Both the position numbers and the translations under genes were made by a program. Below, piece after piece: positions 35,840-46,626 of a stretch of 64,000 nucleotides of DNA. How positions within the stretch are numbered: the stretch's first letter is position 1; the number at the start of each line of letters is the position of its first letter. The DNA comes from Tiliqua scincoides (Eukaryota; Chordata; Lepidosauria; Squamata; Scincidae), in assembly GCF_035046505.1 (NCBI RefSeq), contig NC_089821.1:311471368-311535367 (forward strand), given 5' to 3'. Below the pieces are notes generated by a model, which searched no databases, was not told the DNA's origin, and worked only from the letters and a program-made list of their open reading frames with translations.

Positions 35840-35984
35840 CTAGGGAAGGAGAAGAAAAAGATAATAGAACTACCACACAAAAGGGTTGAACTTATTTTTG
35901 ATCCACACCCAGTCTCTCAGCTCAGACAAGTCTCTTGGCAGAGATTGCAAGGACTGAGGGGAATTGTTTCTCCACCAGTGTTTA

Positions 35985-36170
35985 CTATTATTAACAGTAT
36001 TTACATACCGCTTTTCAACAAAAGTTCACAAAGCGGTTTACAGAGAAAAATCAAATAACTAATGGCTCCCTGCCCCAAAATGGGTGAGGAGGGCCAGTTA
36101 CTTTTCCTCTGCTAAATACAAGAGGAGCATCCACTTGAAAAAGTGCCTCTTACCCAATTAGCAAGGGTTT
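35985..36170 (-). repeat. L2-tail type repeat in KLHL28 intron
   Basis: ATTTACATACCGCTTTTCAA, AAAGCGGTTTACAGAG and GAGCATCCACTTGAAAAAGT, as in the 28.4 kb copy but lacking an internal part. Confidence 0.8.
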
Positions 36171-37492
36171 TTATGAGGCAGGCACTTTATGACACTGATG
36201 CAAGCAAAGCAAAAACCTACTGTCCTTGGCAAATGATGGCCCCTTTTATGAAACCATTGTGCATTAGCAGCAGAATTTTGTTTTACAGATAAAGTCCAAA
36301 GGTGAAGAGTTATTCTAGTTTAAAGGTGCAAAATTTCTCATTTGCCTCTTTTAAAATGAAAGGGATTTTAAGCACAGCAGGTAATGGTGCTATAACTTAT
36401 TTATGGTGCCAATTCAATTCTTTCTGGAGGGAAGGGGGTCTGTAGAGTAAGGCATAGTTCTCAAAACATGGAGAGGACCTCCACAGAAAGGCAGAGAAAG
36501 TTGACATCCAAGTACAAACTCTTCTATAAGCTTTATCAGTCCGCTTTTTTGGGCACTGCAACGGAAACCAGGAGAAAAAATGCAAGGACACCACTGACAG
36601 ATCCGAGACTGTACAGGACAGCTCTTTCATCAATTTCCTTCTTTCAAAAAGGAGTAGACTACTAGTATAGTCCAGAGCAGCAGCAGCTGACCGTCATTCA
36701 AATCCCACCTGTGTCACAATTGTTATGTCTCTGGACAAGATAATATCAGTGAAAAAGAACAAGAGAAAACTGTAAAGAACTCTGCATTTTAACATGTACT
36801 TTGCATTTGTCAGAACTGCCAAGTCCCCACAAGGGCCAACTAACCATGCCATTATTTGCTGAGGATCTCATGGTGGAAGAAATGAGCTATGAGATACTTT
36901 GCAGGCAATGCAGCTGGGAAGTGGTGGGGCCAGACCCTTAAGTATACTTTGTCAGCAAAGGACTACCAATGGAGGGTGCAAGGGAGTTTCTGATTGGATG
37001 ATAGTATAAACAACTTTCCACCAGTTAAAGGGAATTGCAAAACTACTCCCATAACTAAGCCCAGTCTGGTGAGAGTATAGACAGCCAATAAAGAAAAACT
37101 TGGAAGACAATATCTCCTTCTCTCATTATGCAAGGGAACTTTGCAACTTTCTGAATAATAGTCCTATTCTAACTCAACTTTGCACCACCAATCCCACCCC
37201 CCCGCCCAGGCCAATCTGCAACACCTCTCCCCTTGCTCTGGACTTACCTGGTCATAAAGCACTTTGCAACAATGTTCAAAGCCAGCATGTTGAGAGCCAG
37301 AGCCTTTCCACACATGCCAGCAGTCATTGCAAAGCTCAACAACCAGGTAAGACCGGGGAACTGCCAGGGTGGGTCAGGATTGGTGGCACCAGTGCATGCA
37401 GGATCCCAACCCCCTTCCCAGGCCTGGTCTGCCTCCATGGGTCAACTGGGACTTGCGCCAGTATAAGTGTCTCCTCACCCTGAGGAGACCTC
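36171..37492. other. KLHL28 intron, nothing recognised
   Basis: No exon or known repeat; the open frames lack domains. Confidence 0.4.
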
Positions 37493-37630
37493 CATAAGAA
37501 CATAAGAAGAGCCCGGTTGGATCAGGTCAAAAGCCCATCTAGTTCAGCCTACTCGTGTATCTCACAGTGGCCCATCAATGCCTCAGGGAACACACAAGAC
37601 AACAGGATCTGCATCCTAGTGCCTTCCCTT
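37493..37630 (-). mobile_element. CR1 3' tail fragment
   Basis: ATAAGAACATAAGAAGAGCC, CCCATCTAGTTCAGCCTACT and CTGCATCCTAGTGCCTTCCC. Antisense, diverged. Confidence 0.85.
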
Positions 37631-38407
37631 GCATGTAAAGCTCATACACAAACAATCCCACTCTTGTCACAAATTGATACTTCAAGCAAATACAGAAACA
37701 TTTCCTTGAAGATTCTAATACAAAGCACACGCTTCCCAGCTCCCAACACTATCAAGATCTTCCATACTATCAGCTCACCTCATCCAAATTACTGTGCATC
37801 ACAAATGGTTGAGCGAGTAAGTCACAGTGTGCTACGAAGGGCACTTCCTGTAGCACTGCTGCAGCCAAGTGGGGGGAGAGATTATTCATGCCCTCTCTTC
37901 TCTGCACATTTTGCTCAGCTGTTTGGCTGCACCTGGAGACTGTGGGGGGGGGGTCACCCTCCTCAGAAATCTTTGCTCTGCAAAGTCCTGAACTTAACAA
38001 GCTGGTTCCTCTTCCTCATCTCCCATCTGGCTCTTTACACAAAGACCAGTATTTAATATAAACCATCTATTTAAGAGAAATAGGGCAGACAAAATACAGC
38101 CAAGATGCCCAGTGGGACACAGTAGACCCTGTGCCGGCGCCGCTGCGTTGCTTCATAGGAATTTAGCTAGGATTGGGCAGTAAGGTTATAATCCTATGCA
38201 CACAATCCTGGGACCACGCCCTATTGAACACAGTAAGACTTACTTCAGATCAGACCTGCCTAGGATTAGGCTGCGAGTGAAGTAAATGCACTGTGTCCAA
38301 ACAGCCCCAACTTGAGGGTAGCCCCAACTTGTGCCCTACAGCAGTCAGCCAGTGCCTGATTGGGCCAATATCTGATACGGCCTATGCCCACCAACTTGAA
38401 AGGAGGA
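37631..38407. other. KLHL28 intron
   Basis: Mostly unrecognised. Around 38190-38275 a diverged copy of the roughly 90-bp repeat is suggested by ATAATCCTATGCACAC and CCTAGGATTAGGCTGC. Confidence 0.4.
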
Positions 38408-38476
38408 TGAACATAAGAACAGCCCCCTGGATCAGGCCATAGGGCCATCTAGTCCAGCTTCCTGTATCTCACAGAT
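38408..38476 (-). mobile_element. Short CR1 tail
   Basis: GAACATAAGAACAGCCCCCT to CCAGCTTCCTGTATCTCACA. Only the extreme 3' end, about 70 bases from the KLHL28 exon donor. Confidence 0.85.
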
Positions 38477-38542
38477 GGAAGAGATTAACACAACAAGACA
38501 CAAAAGACAGATAGCACCTTGCTGGCTCCTGCAATGCCTTAC

Positions 38543-39441
38543 CTTTCCAAGCAAGCAAATAGCCCAGCTTTCCCTCCCACAGCACAGAGTACTTTGGGAG
38601 GGCAGCGAGGGCGCGTTGTTAGCACTGTCTGATAAGAAAGTCTGTGCTCAGGCATGAAATGGTACTTCAAGCCTTCATTCAGCAGATGCTTGCAGGTATG
38701 GTCGTCACGAATAAGGTGGTTGGCTTCATAAAGCCTTGTGAGGAACTTGACACTCAGCAGAGGCAGCCGCACACAATGCAGGAGCTGTGCCAGGTACTTC
38801 TGGCGCTCCTGCACGTCATACTTTATCCAGGACTCCAGTGCATAGAAAACCATCTCCTCAGTGACCACATTCAAACAGTCATTGGAAACAATTTCATCCA
38901 GTTCAGAATGTGTAAGTTCAAAAAACTCTTCTGTCTGACAAACATCTTCAAAGTTCTGGCAAATGTATTTGTTGGCAGCCAAATAGAGGTCATGACAGCC
39001 GTATGTCTCTGCAAAGCGAGAGATCCCAATGCAGTTGCCAGGATCCAGTTGGCTTTCCAAGAAGGTGCAACATTCTTTCAGCACTAGCTTAATCTGGAGG
39101 AGATTGGCAGCAGGCAGGAGTGACTCCACTGTGTCTTGAGAGATGAACACAGTCCCAGTGTAGGCATACTCTACTATGGCCTGCAAGGCTGCTTCAGCGA
39201 TGCACTGAAATTCTACCTCAGAGTTCTCCTTCTCTGACAGATGGCCACTGAACATGGCTTTGAAGTATGGGCTGATACTGGCAAGCACCACTTTGTGGGC
39301 ATGGATCTTGACATCTCCAACACGAAGGACAATGTCACAGAGCTCATGGTGCTGCCGGAGGAGGTTGAGGCCCTGCAGGAGTTGTTCTGAATGCAAAGGG
39401 GCTAAGTTGGCAATCATGTAGGTTGGAGACGATGGGTCCAT
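38543..39441 (-). CDS. KLHL28: KLHL28 first coding exon (BTB and BACK domains)
   Basis: KLHL28 is a BTB-BACK-Kelch protein of the class that bridges CUL3 E3 ligase to substrates; its own substrates are not well known. The start reads MDPSSPTYMIANLAPLHSEQ. The BTB domain is at about residues 20-130 (HELCDIVLRVGDVKIHAHKV, LASISPYFKAMFSGHLSEKE, AIVEYAYTGTVFI). BACK follows (FAETYGCHDLYLAANKYICQ, TEEFFELTHSELDEIVSNDC, VRLPLLSVKFLTRLYEANHL). The exon ends at the first Kelch strand (VLCAVGGKAGLFACLE). A pyrimidine-rich tract and CAAAG lie directly before the ATG, so the exon probably starts at the ATG and a 5' UTR exon lies upstream. Donor GTAAGG. The four coding exons (899, 444, 209 and 164 nt) join in phase to 571 codons plus stop, the human length as I recall. 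Confidence 0.98.
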
Positions 39442-40750
39442 CTTTGAAACACGAAAAAAAATTAAACGAGAATTATGCAGACCTTAAGCCTCAAGAACCA
39501 AATACAACAAAAACCTGATTTTCAACTATATTTTCTAGGCATCTGTGTAAAAAAACTCAAAACAAAAAAACCCACACAATTGTTTCATTTTTATTTAACA
39601 ACTTTATAGCCCCACAACCATTTTGATCTACATGGCACCTACAGCCCACTCTTCTGATTGGGAGGTATTCTTGGTTCCAATAGTTAATCTTTTCTAGACA
39701 CAAACTAGGAGACTACAGTTTCGGACCATTCTTTTGGTACCTTGAATCAAATCCCACTGTACAAATCTTACCCCATTTGCCCTCGCAATAACCTTACAAT
39801 GCAGACAATAAACTGAACTGATAACTTCCAGTCAAACTTTCTGGAAGACTTTAGGCAGTAGCTGGAAGGAAAGAGAAAAACCCAACTTTCTGTGCCCAGC
39901 TACAGCTGACAATTCAATAGGCATATTTACTGGCTACTGTGCAGATACAATTTGAGTGTGATTAAATGGCAACCCCAATCTGTGGGTATGTACCCAAGCA
40001 TGCAGCTAAGCTTGCTTGTGTGCTTCACTTTCTACCCATTTCAGTGTCATGGGCCTCTGGTCTTACTCTATGACCTTCTATTTTTTGTTCATCACTGTAA
40101 AATGACACACAGTGGCTTGAATCACTTATTTGAAACCTTTGGTCCCTTCCAGCATGGTCTTTCTTCTGAAAGATCTTAACAAAATTAGGAGATTTACTAC
40201 AGGCAGTAGAGAGAACCTCTCTGGTCTGTGGGTGTATGTAACACAGAGAGGTAGCCCAACAATGAGCTCCTATGCTATTTGTTTGTGTACACACACACAC
40301 ACATAGAGAAAGAGACAAAGAAAAAACATCTATATTTTACCCACATACAGGAGGGAACCAGCAAACTCTGTATTACATTGTGGCACCCTCTAAGTTAGGA
40401 GTCCTGAGGCAGATGGAGAGTACAAGGTGGCAGCAGCGGGACTCCATCCTATTGCCTTCTGCTCACATCCAGTTAATCCAGCTTCAAAATACTGCATCTC
40501 CCTATCTACTGGAATTGTGCTAAAATGATATTTTATGTTACCAGAAGATTGCAAGCTGCCTGGAGACTCCCTAAGTGGATAGTGGCCTAGAAATATTTGT
40601 GGAGGGGGGTGGCAGTTGGACTGGGTGGGAGAAAGACTACAACGGCAAAAGCAGAAGAGTTAAGGGCATGATACAGTTGTAGCTAGAAGGAACTGCTACA
40701 GTGCAATTGTGAGTCCTGTGGCCGCTCTAAAGACTTGAAACATTGTAAGA
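39442..40750. other. KLHL28 5' intron, nothing firm
   Basis: AT-rich, with an (AC)n tract near 40287-40302. No exon recognised. Confidence 0.4.
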
Positions 40751-41124
40751 CAGTGTTTCCCAAACCATGGGTTGGGACCCATCAGTGGGTCATGACCGGA
40801 TAGTTGGTAGGTCCTAAAACTGAAAACCTGAGAGCTGACAAGGAAAATGTATTGAGCCTCATGAAAACTGAGTCACATGTGTGCTTTTACTCCCAAGTAG
40901 GCAAAGTCATCAGAATGGTCCTGAACAAATGAATATGGAGCTCAGCAAATGCTCCAGAAGGTGGTTCTCTCTCTCTCCCCCCTACCCCCCCCCCCCCCGG
41001 AAAAGGATAAAAACTGAGGCTTTCTGCAGCTGGTAAAGAGAAAATTGTTTTAGGCTCATAAAGTGAGGTGGGTCCCAATAGTGTCATTTTAAAAAGTTGG
41101 TGCTGAAAAGTTTGGGAACCACTA
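40751..41124. mobile_element. hAT-like MITE
   Basis: Starts CAGTGTTTCCCAAACC and ends GTTTGGGAACCACTA. The flanks TTGTAAGA and CTGCAAGA are a diverged 8-bp duplication. A CT-rich and poly-C tract near 40968-40999 lies inside. Confidence 0.8.
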
Positions 41125-41145
41125 CTGCAAGACCTTGTATAAAAC

Positions 41146-41795
41146 CATAAAAACATCTAAACAGCCCCACTGGATCAGGTCAAAGGGGGCTTACCTAGTC
41201 CAGCTTCCTGAATCGCACAATAGCCCACCAGATACCTCAGGGAGCACACAAAACATAAGATACTCGAATCCTGTTGCCACTCCCTTGCATACTTCTAAGA
41301 CCAGGAGATTGCACATACTCATCATGGCTTGCAACCCCTGGTGGACTTTTCCACAAGAAGTTTGTCCAATCTCCTTTGAAAGGTACCTAGGCCAGACACC
41401 ATCACCACTTCTTATGGCAACAGTTCTATAGACTAAATACAAACTGGGTAAAAAAAAATTCCTTTTGTCTGTCCTAACTCTCCCAACACTCAATTTTAGT
41501 GGATGTTCCCTGATTTCTGGTGTTGTGTGAGAGGGAGAAACCCTTATCCAATTTATTCAAACCATGCATAATTTTGTATGCCTCAATCATGTTCTCCCTC
41601 AGGTTCATTTTTGTAGACCGAAGAGTCCCAAATGCTTGTAGCCTTTCCTTGCAAGGGAAGTGCACCAGCCCAGTAATCGTTTTGGTCGCCATCACGACTT
41701 CCTGTGGCAAGGAGTTCCACAGAATAATCACACACTGGGCCAAGAAGTACTCTTTTTTCTGTTCTGACTCTTCCGACACTTAAGTTTAGTGAACC
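41146..41795 (-). mobile_element. CR1 3' region with internal duplication
   Basis: Antisense CR1 from AAACAGCCCCACTGGATCAG through ACTCTCCCAACACTCAATTT to GAAGTGCACCAGCCCAGTAA. After 41690 a second, more upstream-looking CR1 piece repeats the CTTCCTGTGGCAAGGAGTTC motif, which suggests a CR1-in-CR1 insertion or local duplication. Confidence 0.8.
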
Positions 41796-42023
41796 TTGTA
41801 GAGAGACAGGGGAGGGAGGATTGAGAAACAAAACATGTGCAAACAGACAGCATCCTGGTGGCTAAATAATGGGGGAGAGGGAGAGGATTGAATCAGCATC
41901 CTGCTTGTGTGCAGCAAGTGAGAGGGAGAGGAGAGGACCTCTGAGATGAGGGGGCATCCTCATCTCAGAACTCGGGGGGGGGGGCCTGGTGCCCACGCAG
42001 GGGATGAGAGAGCAACTGCTAAG
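41796..42023. other. Interval before the foldback cluster
   Basis: Purine-rich sequence with a poly-G run near 41970. No feature recognised. Confidence 0.3.
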
Positions 42024-42238
42024 GCAGTGGTAGCCGGGGGCGGGGGGCAAAACAGTAAGTCTTGCAGGGAGCCTCCACGCAAATGGCCCCCTCCCCCTTG
42101 AAGCCATCCCAGGTGAGGAGAGCAAAGCGTTCTGCCTCCATTTTGCTGCCCCCACCTCGAATGGTACCCCTTGTACGCCACTGCGGTGAGGCTCTCTGCT
42201 AAACTCAGGGCTTTGCCCCCCACTAGCTACGCCACTGC
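42024..42238. repeat. GC-rich foldback element 1
   Basis: The left end GCAGTGGTAGCCGGGGG and right end CTAGCTACGCCACTGC are imperfect inverted repeats. They extend inward for about 60 bases (GGCAAAACAGTAAGTCTTGC against the complement of GCTAAACTCAGGGCTTTGCC). No coding. Confidence 0.7.
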
Positions 42239-42380
42239 ATACAGCCCATTACAGCCTTGGTGCTTTGCCCCTCCAGCTATGCCACTGCCTGTGCAGCCCT
42301 CGCCTAGCAGTCAGGGGCTGGGGGAGAGGCGTGGCCAGAGGGGGAGGCGCTGGGCACAGGCTGGCCAGGGTCTCAGCATG

Positions 42381-42572
42381 GTGGCGTAGCCGTAGGGGGG
42401 GCGAGGCACCCAGTCTGGCAGGGAGCCTCAGCGCGGTAGGCGAGCGGCCCCTCCCTTCGGAGGCATTCCGGGTGCCCCCCATCGGGAATGCCTTCAAAGG
42501 GAGGGGTCCCTCGCCTGCCGCGCTGAGGCTCCCCGACAGACAGGTGCTCCACCCCTTCTCCGGCTACGCCAC
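42381..42572. repeat. GC-rich foldback element 2 (long hairpin)
   Basis: GTGGCGTAGCCG at the left end and CGGCTACGCCAC at the right are perfect inverted repeats. The arms, about 90 bases each, pair almost throughout: GGGAGCCTCAGCGCGGTAGG with CTGCCGCGCTGAGGCTCCCC, and CCCTCCCTTCGGAGGCATTC with GAATGCCTTCAAAGGGAGGG. The loop is only about 10 bases (CCCCCCAT). Confidence 0.9.
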
Positions 42573-42610
42573 CGGCTCAGCACCTCCAGAGTCTGTCACA
42601 GGGGCTGCAG

Positions 42611-42731
42611 GCGGTGGCGTAGCCGGGGGGAGGGCGCTGGACTGAGGCTGGCAAAGGGGTGTCGCTTGCAGGCTGTGGAAGGGCTCCGTGCGAGCCTCAG
42701 CGCTGCGCACCCCCACCGGCTACGACACCGC
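42611..42731. repeat. GC-rich foldback element 3
   Basis: GGTGGCGTAGCCGGGGGG at the left and CCCACCGGCTACGACACC at the right, inverted and related to elements 1 and 2. GACTGAGGCTGG and GAGCCTCAGCGCTG continue the arms. Confidence 0.7.
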
Positions 42732-42739
42732 GCCGGGGT

Positions 42740-43393
42740 CTCTGCGGAGACGGGAGAGGCCCGCACAGCGCCTCGGCGGGGTTCGCGGTCCCCCCACAGA
42801 CCCCTCCCCACAGCCGCCCCCGCCCTAAGAAGGCCTCACCAGCGCCGGGGTCCGCGGCCCGTCCAGTCGGGCGGAGGGAGGAGCGGGGCCTGCGGACGGG
42901 AGCCTCCGCGGCACGAGAGCCGCCACCACAGACGTTGGGCCGGCGACAGCAGGGCGGGCGGGGTAGGCGACGACCGGCTTGCGTCACTTCCCGCTGCGGC
43001 CTTCCTTCTTCTCCGCGAGCGGCCCTGAAGTGGTTTCTGAGGGGAGAACTACGAGTCCCGGGACGCACCGCGCGCCGCCGGAGGGAATGTCCGGCCTCGC
43101 ACCACGTGACTCTCGATTAACCCCTTTCGCTCCCTGCCCCCGCGGCGGCCTGCATTCTGTGTCCGCGCGCGGGATGCTGGGAGCGGTGCGCGCCGCGCGC
43201 AGGCGCAGTGGGCCGGGTCGCGGCTGAGGCTGCGGTGGCTTCGCAGGCGTCGGCGGTGACGCGTTTCCCTGGAGACGGCGATGCTCGCCTGCGAGGGGCC
43301 CGGCGGCGGGGAGGCCGGGCCGCGGGGTTGCTGTCGCGGGGCCTCCGCGGGGGCGGGCTGGCGGGGCGGCCGGGCGAGGCCCCGGCGCGGGGC
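42740..43393. promoter_or_regulatory. Divergent CpG-island promoter between KLHL28 and TOGARAM1
   Basis: Dense CpG sequence with no TATA box, placed between the leftward KLHL28 and rightward TOGARAM1. Candidate sites are ACTACGAGTCCCGGGACGC (43048-43066), close to the ZNF143/Staf consensus common at bidirectional promoters, an E-box CACGTGAC (43103 on), and GCGCAGGCGCAG near 43199, NRF1-like. Start sites of the two genes cannot be fixed from sequence. Confidence 0.65.
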
Positions 43394-44488
43394 ATGGCCA
43401 GGGAGGAGGCGGCTGCGGGCGAGGGGCGCGCGGAGGCCGCCGGCGGGGGCTCCCGCTGCCCGTCCCCGGCCCCCTCCTCGGGGCTGCGCTTCGGGCTGGT
43501 CCCGGCGGAGCTGCACGCCCGGCTGCTGGACCAGCAGGACTACCGGGGCCGCGTGGGCGCCATGGAGCAGCTAAAGCGCGTGCTGGGCGAGGCGGCGCCC
43601 GCGGCCCTGGCCCGCCTGCCCGCGCCCTGCCTGCTGGGCCTGCTGAGCCTGCTGCGCGCCCTGCTGGACGACTCCAACTTCAAGGTGGCGCTGGGCGCGC
43701 TGGAGGGACTGCGCCTGCTGGCCGCCCGCCTGGGGCCCGCTGCCGCCGCCAGGGCCCGCCTGGAGCCGCTGGTAGCTGCTGCCGCCAAGGTGCTGGGCGA
43801 CGCCAAGCTGGCCATCCGCCAGGAGTACCACCAGCTCTTTCTGGGGCTCATGCGCGCCGCCGGCCCCCAGCCCGTGCTGGATCTGCTGCTGCGCCCTGAA
43901 CACCTGCGCCACCGCAACTCCCGCGTGCGCGAGGTCGTGCTGGCCATCTGCATCGCCGCCCTGCTCACCTTCCCCAGCGAGGACTTCGACCTACCTGCCA
44001 TGGTGGCCGCCCTTGCGCCGGCCCTAACTGACGGCAAGCGCCGCGTGCGCCATGCAGCCCTGGAGGCCTTCGCCGTCCTGGCCTCGGCCCTGGGTCCCGG
44101 CCGGGCGGCCCTCATCTTCAAGGCCGTGGACGCCGTGGAGCTGCAGGACAACGGCGAGGGGGTGATGGGCGCTGTCCAGGCCCGTCTGGCGAGGAAGACC
44201 CTGCCCAAGCTGACGGACCAGTGGTTTGTGGAGTACGCGGTGCCCCTGCCTTCGTCCACCCACGGACACGCCTTCCACCTGCCCCATGGTGCTGACACGG
44301 ACTGGCTGCTGGAGGGCAACCGCATCCAGAGCGCCCACAGTTATTCTGGGGAGCCAGCTGGATCTTTCACCCCTTTTGCGGATCAGGGAATGTGCCCTCG
44401 GCGGGTATTGAGTGCTGGGAAAGGGAAGTTGCCCTGGGAGAGTGAACGGCCTGGAAATCAGGTGTACCTCACAAAGGATACTGAGCCA
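43394..44488 (+). CDS. TOGARAM1: TOGARAM1 exon 1 (TOG2-type domain; TOG1 not present)
   Basis: TOGARAM1 (crescerin-1) acts on axonemal microtubules of primary cilia through TOG arrays. The first in-frame ATG is at 43394; the frame is open to about 43208 without another ATG. From residue about 34 the sequence follows human TOGARAM1 at its second TOG domain: LRFGLVPAELHARLLDQQDY, LDDSNFKVALGALEGLRLLA, AKLAIRQEYHQLFLGLMRAA, RHRNSRVREVVLAICIAALL, FPSEDFDLPAM, KRRVRHAALEAFAVLAS, AVELQDNGEGVMGAVQARLA and HGADTDWLLEGNRIQSAHSY. These are HEAT-like helices with conserved intra-repeat turns. The linker RRVLSAGKGKLPWE ends at donor CCA|GTAAGT (44488/44489), phase 0, 365 codons. About 320 residues containing TOG1 in human are missing from this exon. 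Codon use is strongly GC-biased (many CTG/GCC), matching the island. Confidence 0.93.
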
Positions 44489-45553
44489 GTAAGTCAACCT
44501 GCTGATTGTAGCAGTAAGTGAAGGTGTTGCTAAAACAGAGGAAAATGTTAGGTGTATTCTCTCACCTGCTATCTGGGGGCCTTTGCCTGTCAACTCCCTT
44601 CATTGGTCTTGATCTGCACTGATGTTCTGATTCTAGCTATTGTGTTTCTCATGCTACACAACCTTGGTTATTTTATGTCTGAGAACCAGTCTGGGGTGCT
44701 TGTCTGGTCTGCAGGACACACAGAAAAAATGCGTGGAGGGAAAGGGACAAAAGCTCAGTAAGCTGTTGGACGTTTGAGTGACTGGGCAAGGGTCCCCCTA
44801 GAAGAAGGACTGCACCAATTACAAAAGCAGTACCAGAGTGGTCAACCAGAAAAGATGTGTCATGGCTCCAATATGAATGCTGTACAGCATGTTAGACAAT
44901 ATAATACCAACACGTTTTTCTCTGGTGATAAACCTGAGAATCTTTCAAAGAAAAAGTGTGCTTTATGCACTTGCTGCCCCATCCTTGCAGATGACTTCAC
45001 AGGAAAAGCCCCATAGAACGGTTTACTAGCTCATGGGTAACTGCTTTGAACTACATTTTGTTGAACAGAGTAAAAAAAATTCTTAATTATAATTGTTGGC
45101 TGTTTGAGGCACATTAGTGAACTGAAAAGAAAAGCTAAAAGACATTTTCTGTTCAGAAAAGGTTCCTTGCTTGATGGTCTTTAAACAATTTTTTCTCTGC
45201 TGAGAAACATGCAGATAGGTTTTTGCAAACTTATGTAGTTACTTTGAAGCTATTGATATAAGTTTTTGGTATTTAATTATTCCTGCAGGCAAGTGATGAT
45301 CAGAGGATAATGTGTTTATTTTCCATAGCTAGGAATTTACAGTAGTAGTTATTGTGTATGTTACCTTGTAGAGAGAAATGGTTTATTTCTGTTTTCACCA
45401 TTTTGCTCAAGGCTCAGCACAGTCTGTTGAACACAGTTTGTGTGTTTGAATAGGTGGATAATAAACCAAGGCTTGTATTGAAATCTGCATTTTATAGACA
45501 TCTGTGTAATTTTTGGATGCTTCTTTTTAGAGGCTGCCACTATTTTCTTCCAC
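44489..45553. other. TOGARAM1 intron 1, first part
   Basis: A short open extension of exon 1 to TGA at 44521 is intronic. No repeat or exon recognised. Confidence 0.45.
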
Positions 45554-45833
45554 CAGTGGTTCCCAAAGTGGTGGATCATGACCCACATGGGAACAGGAAG
45601 TGGGCCATTCCCTCTTAAGGGGAGTGACCAGTAATGGGTATCCTGATGCCTGGGGTTTTCCTGCTTACCTGGAGGGTTGCACTAGCCTTGGGGAGGGTCC
45701 AGGAGGCCTGCAGCCCCCTTTGCTGTCCTCCCTGATGCTTGAAGTTGCTCTGACCAGAAGACACACCCCAAGCCCTGCCCCCACCAACATTTAGCATGTT
45801 TCCAACCTTCAAGGAGGTCTTTGAGAAGCACTG
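45554..45833. mobile_element. hAT-like MITE
   Basis: Starts CAGTGGTTCCCAAAGTGG and ends CTTTGAGAAGCACTG. The flanks TCTTCCAC and TTCTACAC are a poor match, so the duplication is decayed or the boundary is off by a base. Confidence 0.7.
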
Positions 45834-46264
45834 TTCTACACTAACTACATGATGAATTTTTAACAAAAAGTAATAGCAGCCTGTTGCTTACTACTTTTTT
45901 TAGCTGCCAGATAGCTCTTATCATTAAAACATGGAAGTTGGGGTTTCAAGTAGCTTATATTATGAGTTATTTTCCTTGTGTCTTAATTTGAACACTTCAG
46001 AGAAGACTGATTATGTTTGTTCCACTTATTCATTGCTTGCTATCTGGATTTTAGACACCTAACTCTATTATCTGAAAGTTGCAAGACAATAGGAAGATTG
46101 GATGAACTGAGCATCCCAAATTCTAACAGTTGGTTGTATTTATTCTTTCCATTTGTATCCCGCTGTACAACAAATGTGGTCCTGAAGTGGCTGATTATAT
46201 CTGATTTCCAAACTTAAAACATCATTATAAAAAGTTCACGAAATATCAAATGCCAGGAAACAGG
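45834..46264. other. TOGARAM1 intron 1
   Basis: A small L2-type 3' UTR fragment at about 46140-46230 (CCATTTGTATCCCGCTGTAC). Otherwise unrecognised. Confidence 0.4.
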
Positions 46265-46626
46265 GAATTGAGTGTTGGGAGAGTTAGAACAGACAAAAGA
46301 AAATATTTCTTTACTCAGCGTGTGGTTGGTCTGTGAAACTCCTTGCCACAGGATGTGGTGATGGCGTCTGGCCTGGACGCCTTTAAAAGGGGATTGGACA
46401 AGTTTCTGGAGAAAAAATCCATTACGGGTTACAAGCCATGACGTGTATGTGCCACCTCCTGATTTTAGAAATGGGCTGCGTCAGAAGGCCAGATGCAAGG
46501 GAGGGCACCAGAATGAGGTCTCTTGTTATCTGGTGTGCTCCCTGGGGCATTTGGTGGGCTGCTGTAAGATACAGGAAGCTGGACTAGATGGGCCTCTGGC
46601 CTGATCCAGTGGGGCTGTTCTTATGG
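46265..46626 (+). mobile_element. CR1 LINE 3' end, 5'-truncated
   Basis: Starts ATTGAGTGTTGGGAGAG within the ORF end and continues with CTTGCCACAGGATGTGGTGA, then the 3' UTR to GGGGCTGTTCTTATGG. Confidence 0.9.

Noticed and set aside
42659-43120. GC-rich open frames upstream of TOGARAM1 as a possible TOG1 exon
   Set aside because: No HEAT/TOG-like helix pattern; proline- and arginine-rich translation typical of CpG islands.
43540-44325. 261-codon open frame on the minus strand
   Set aside because: Antisense shadow of TOGARAM1 exon 1; Ser/Arg-rich with no domain.
44489-44521. TOGARAM1 exon 1 reading to TGA at 44521 as a short isoform, or donor at GCA|GTAAGTG (44513)
   Set aside because: Only the CCA|GTAAGT donor keeps phase with exon 2; a read-through isoform cannot be excluded but has no support.
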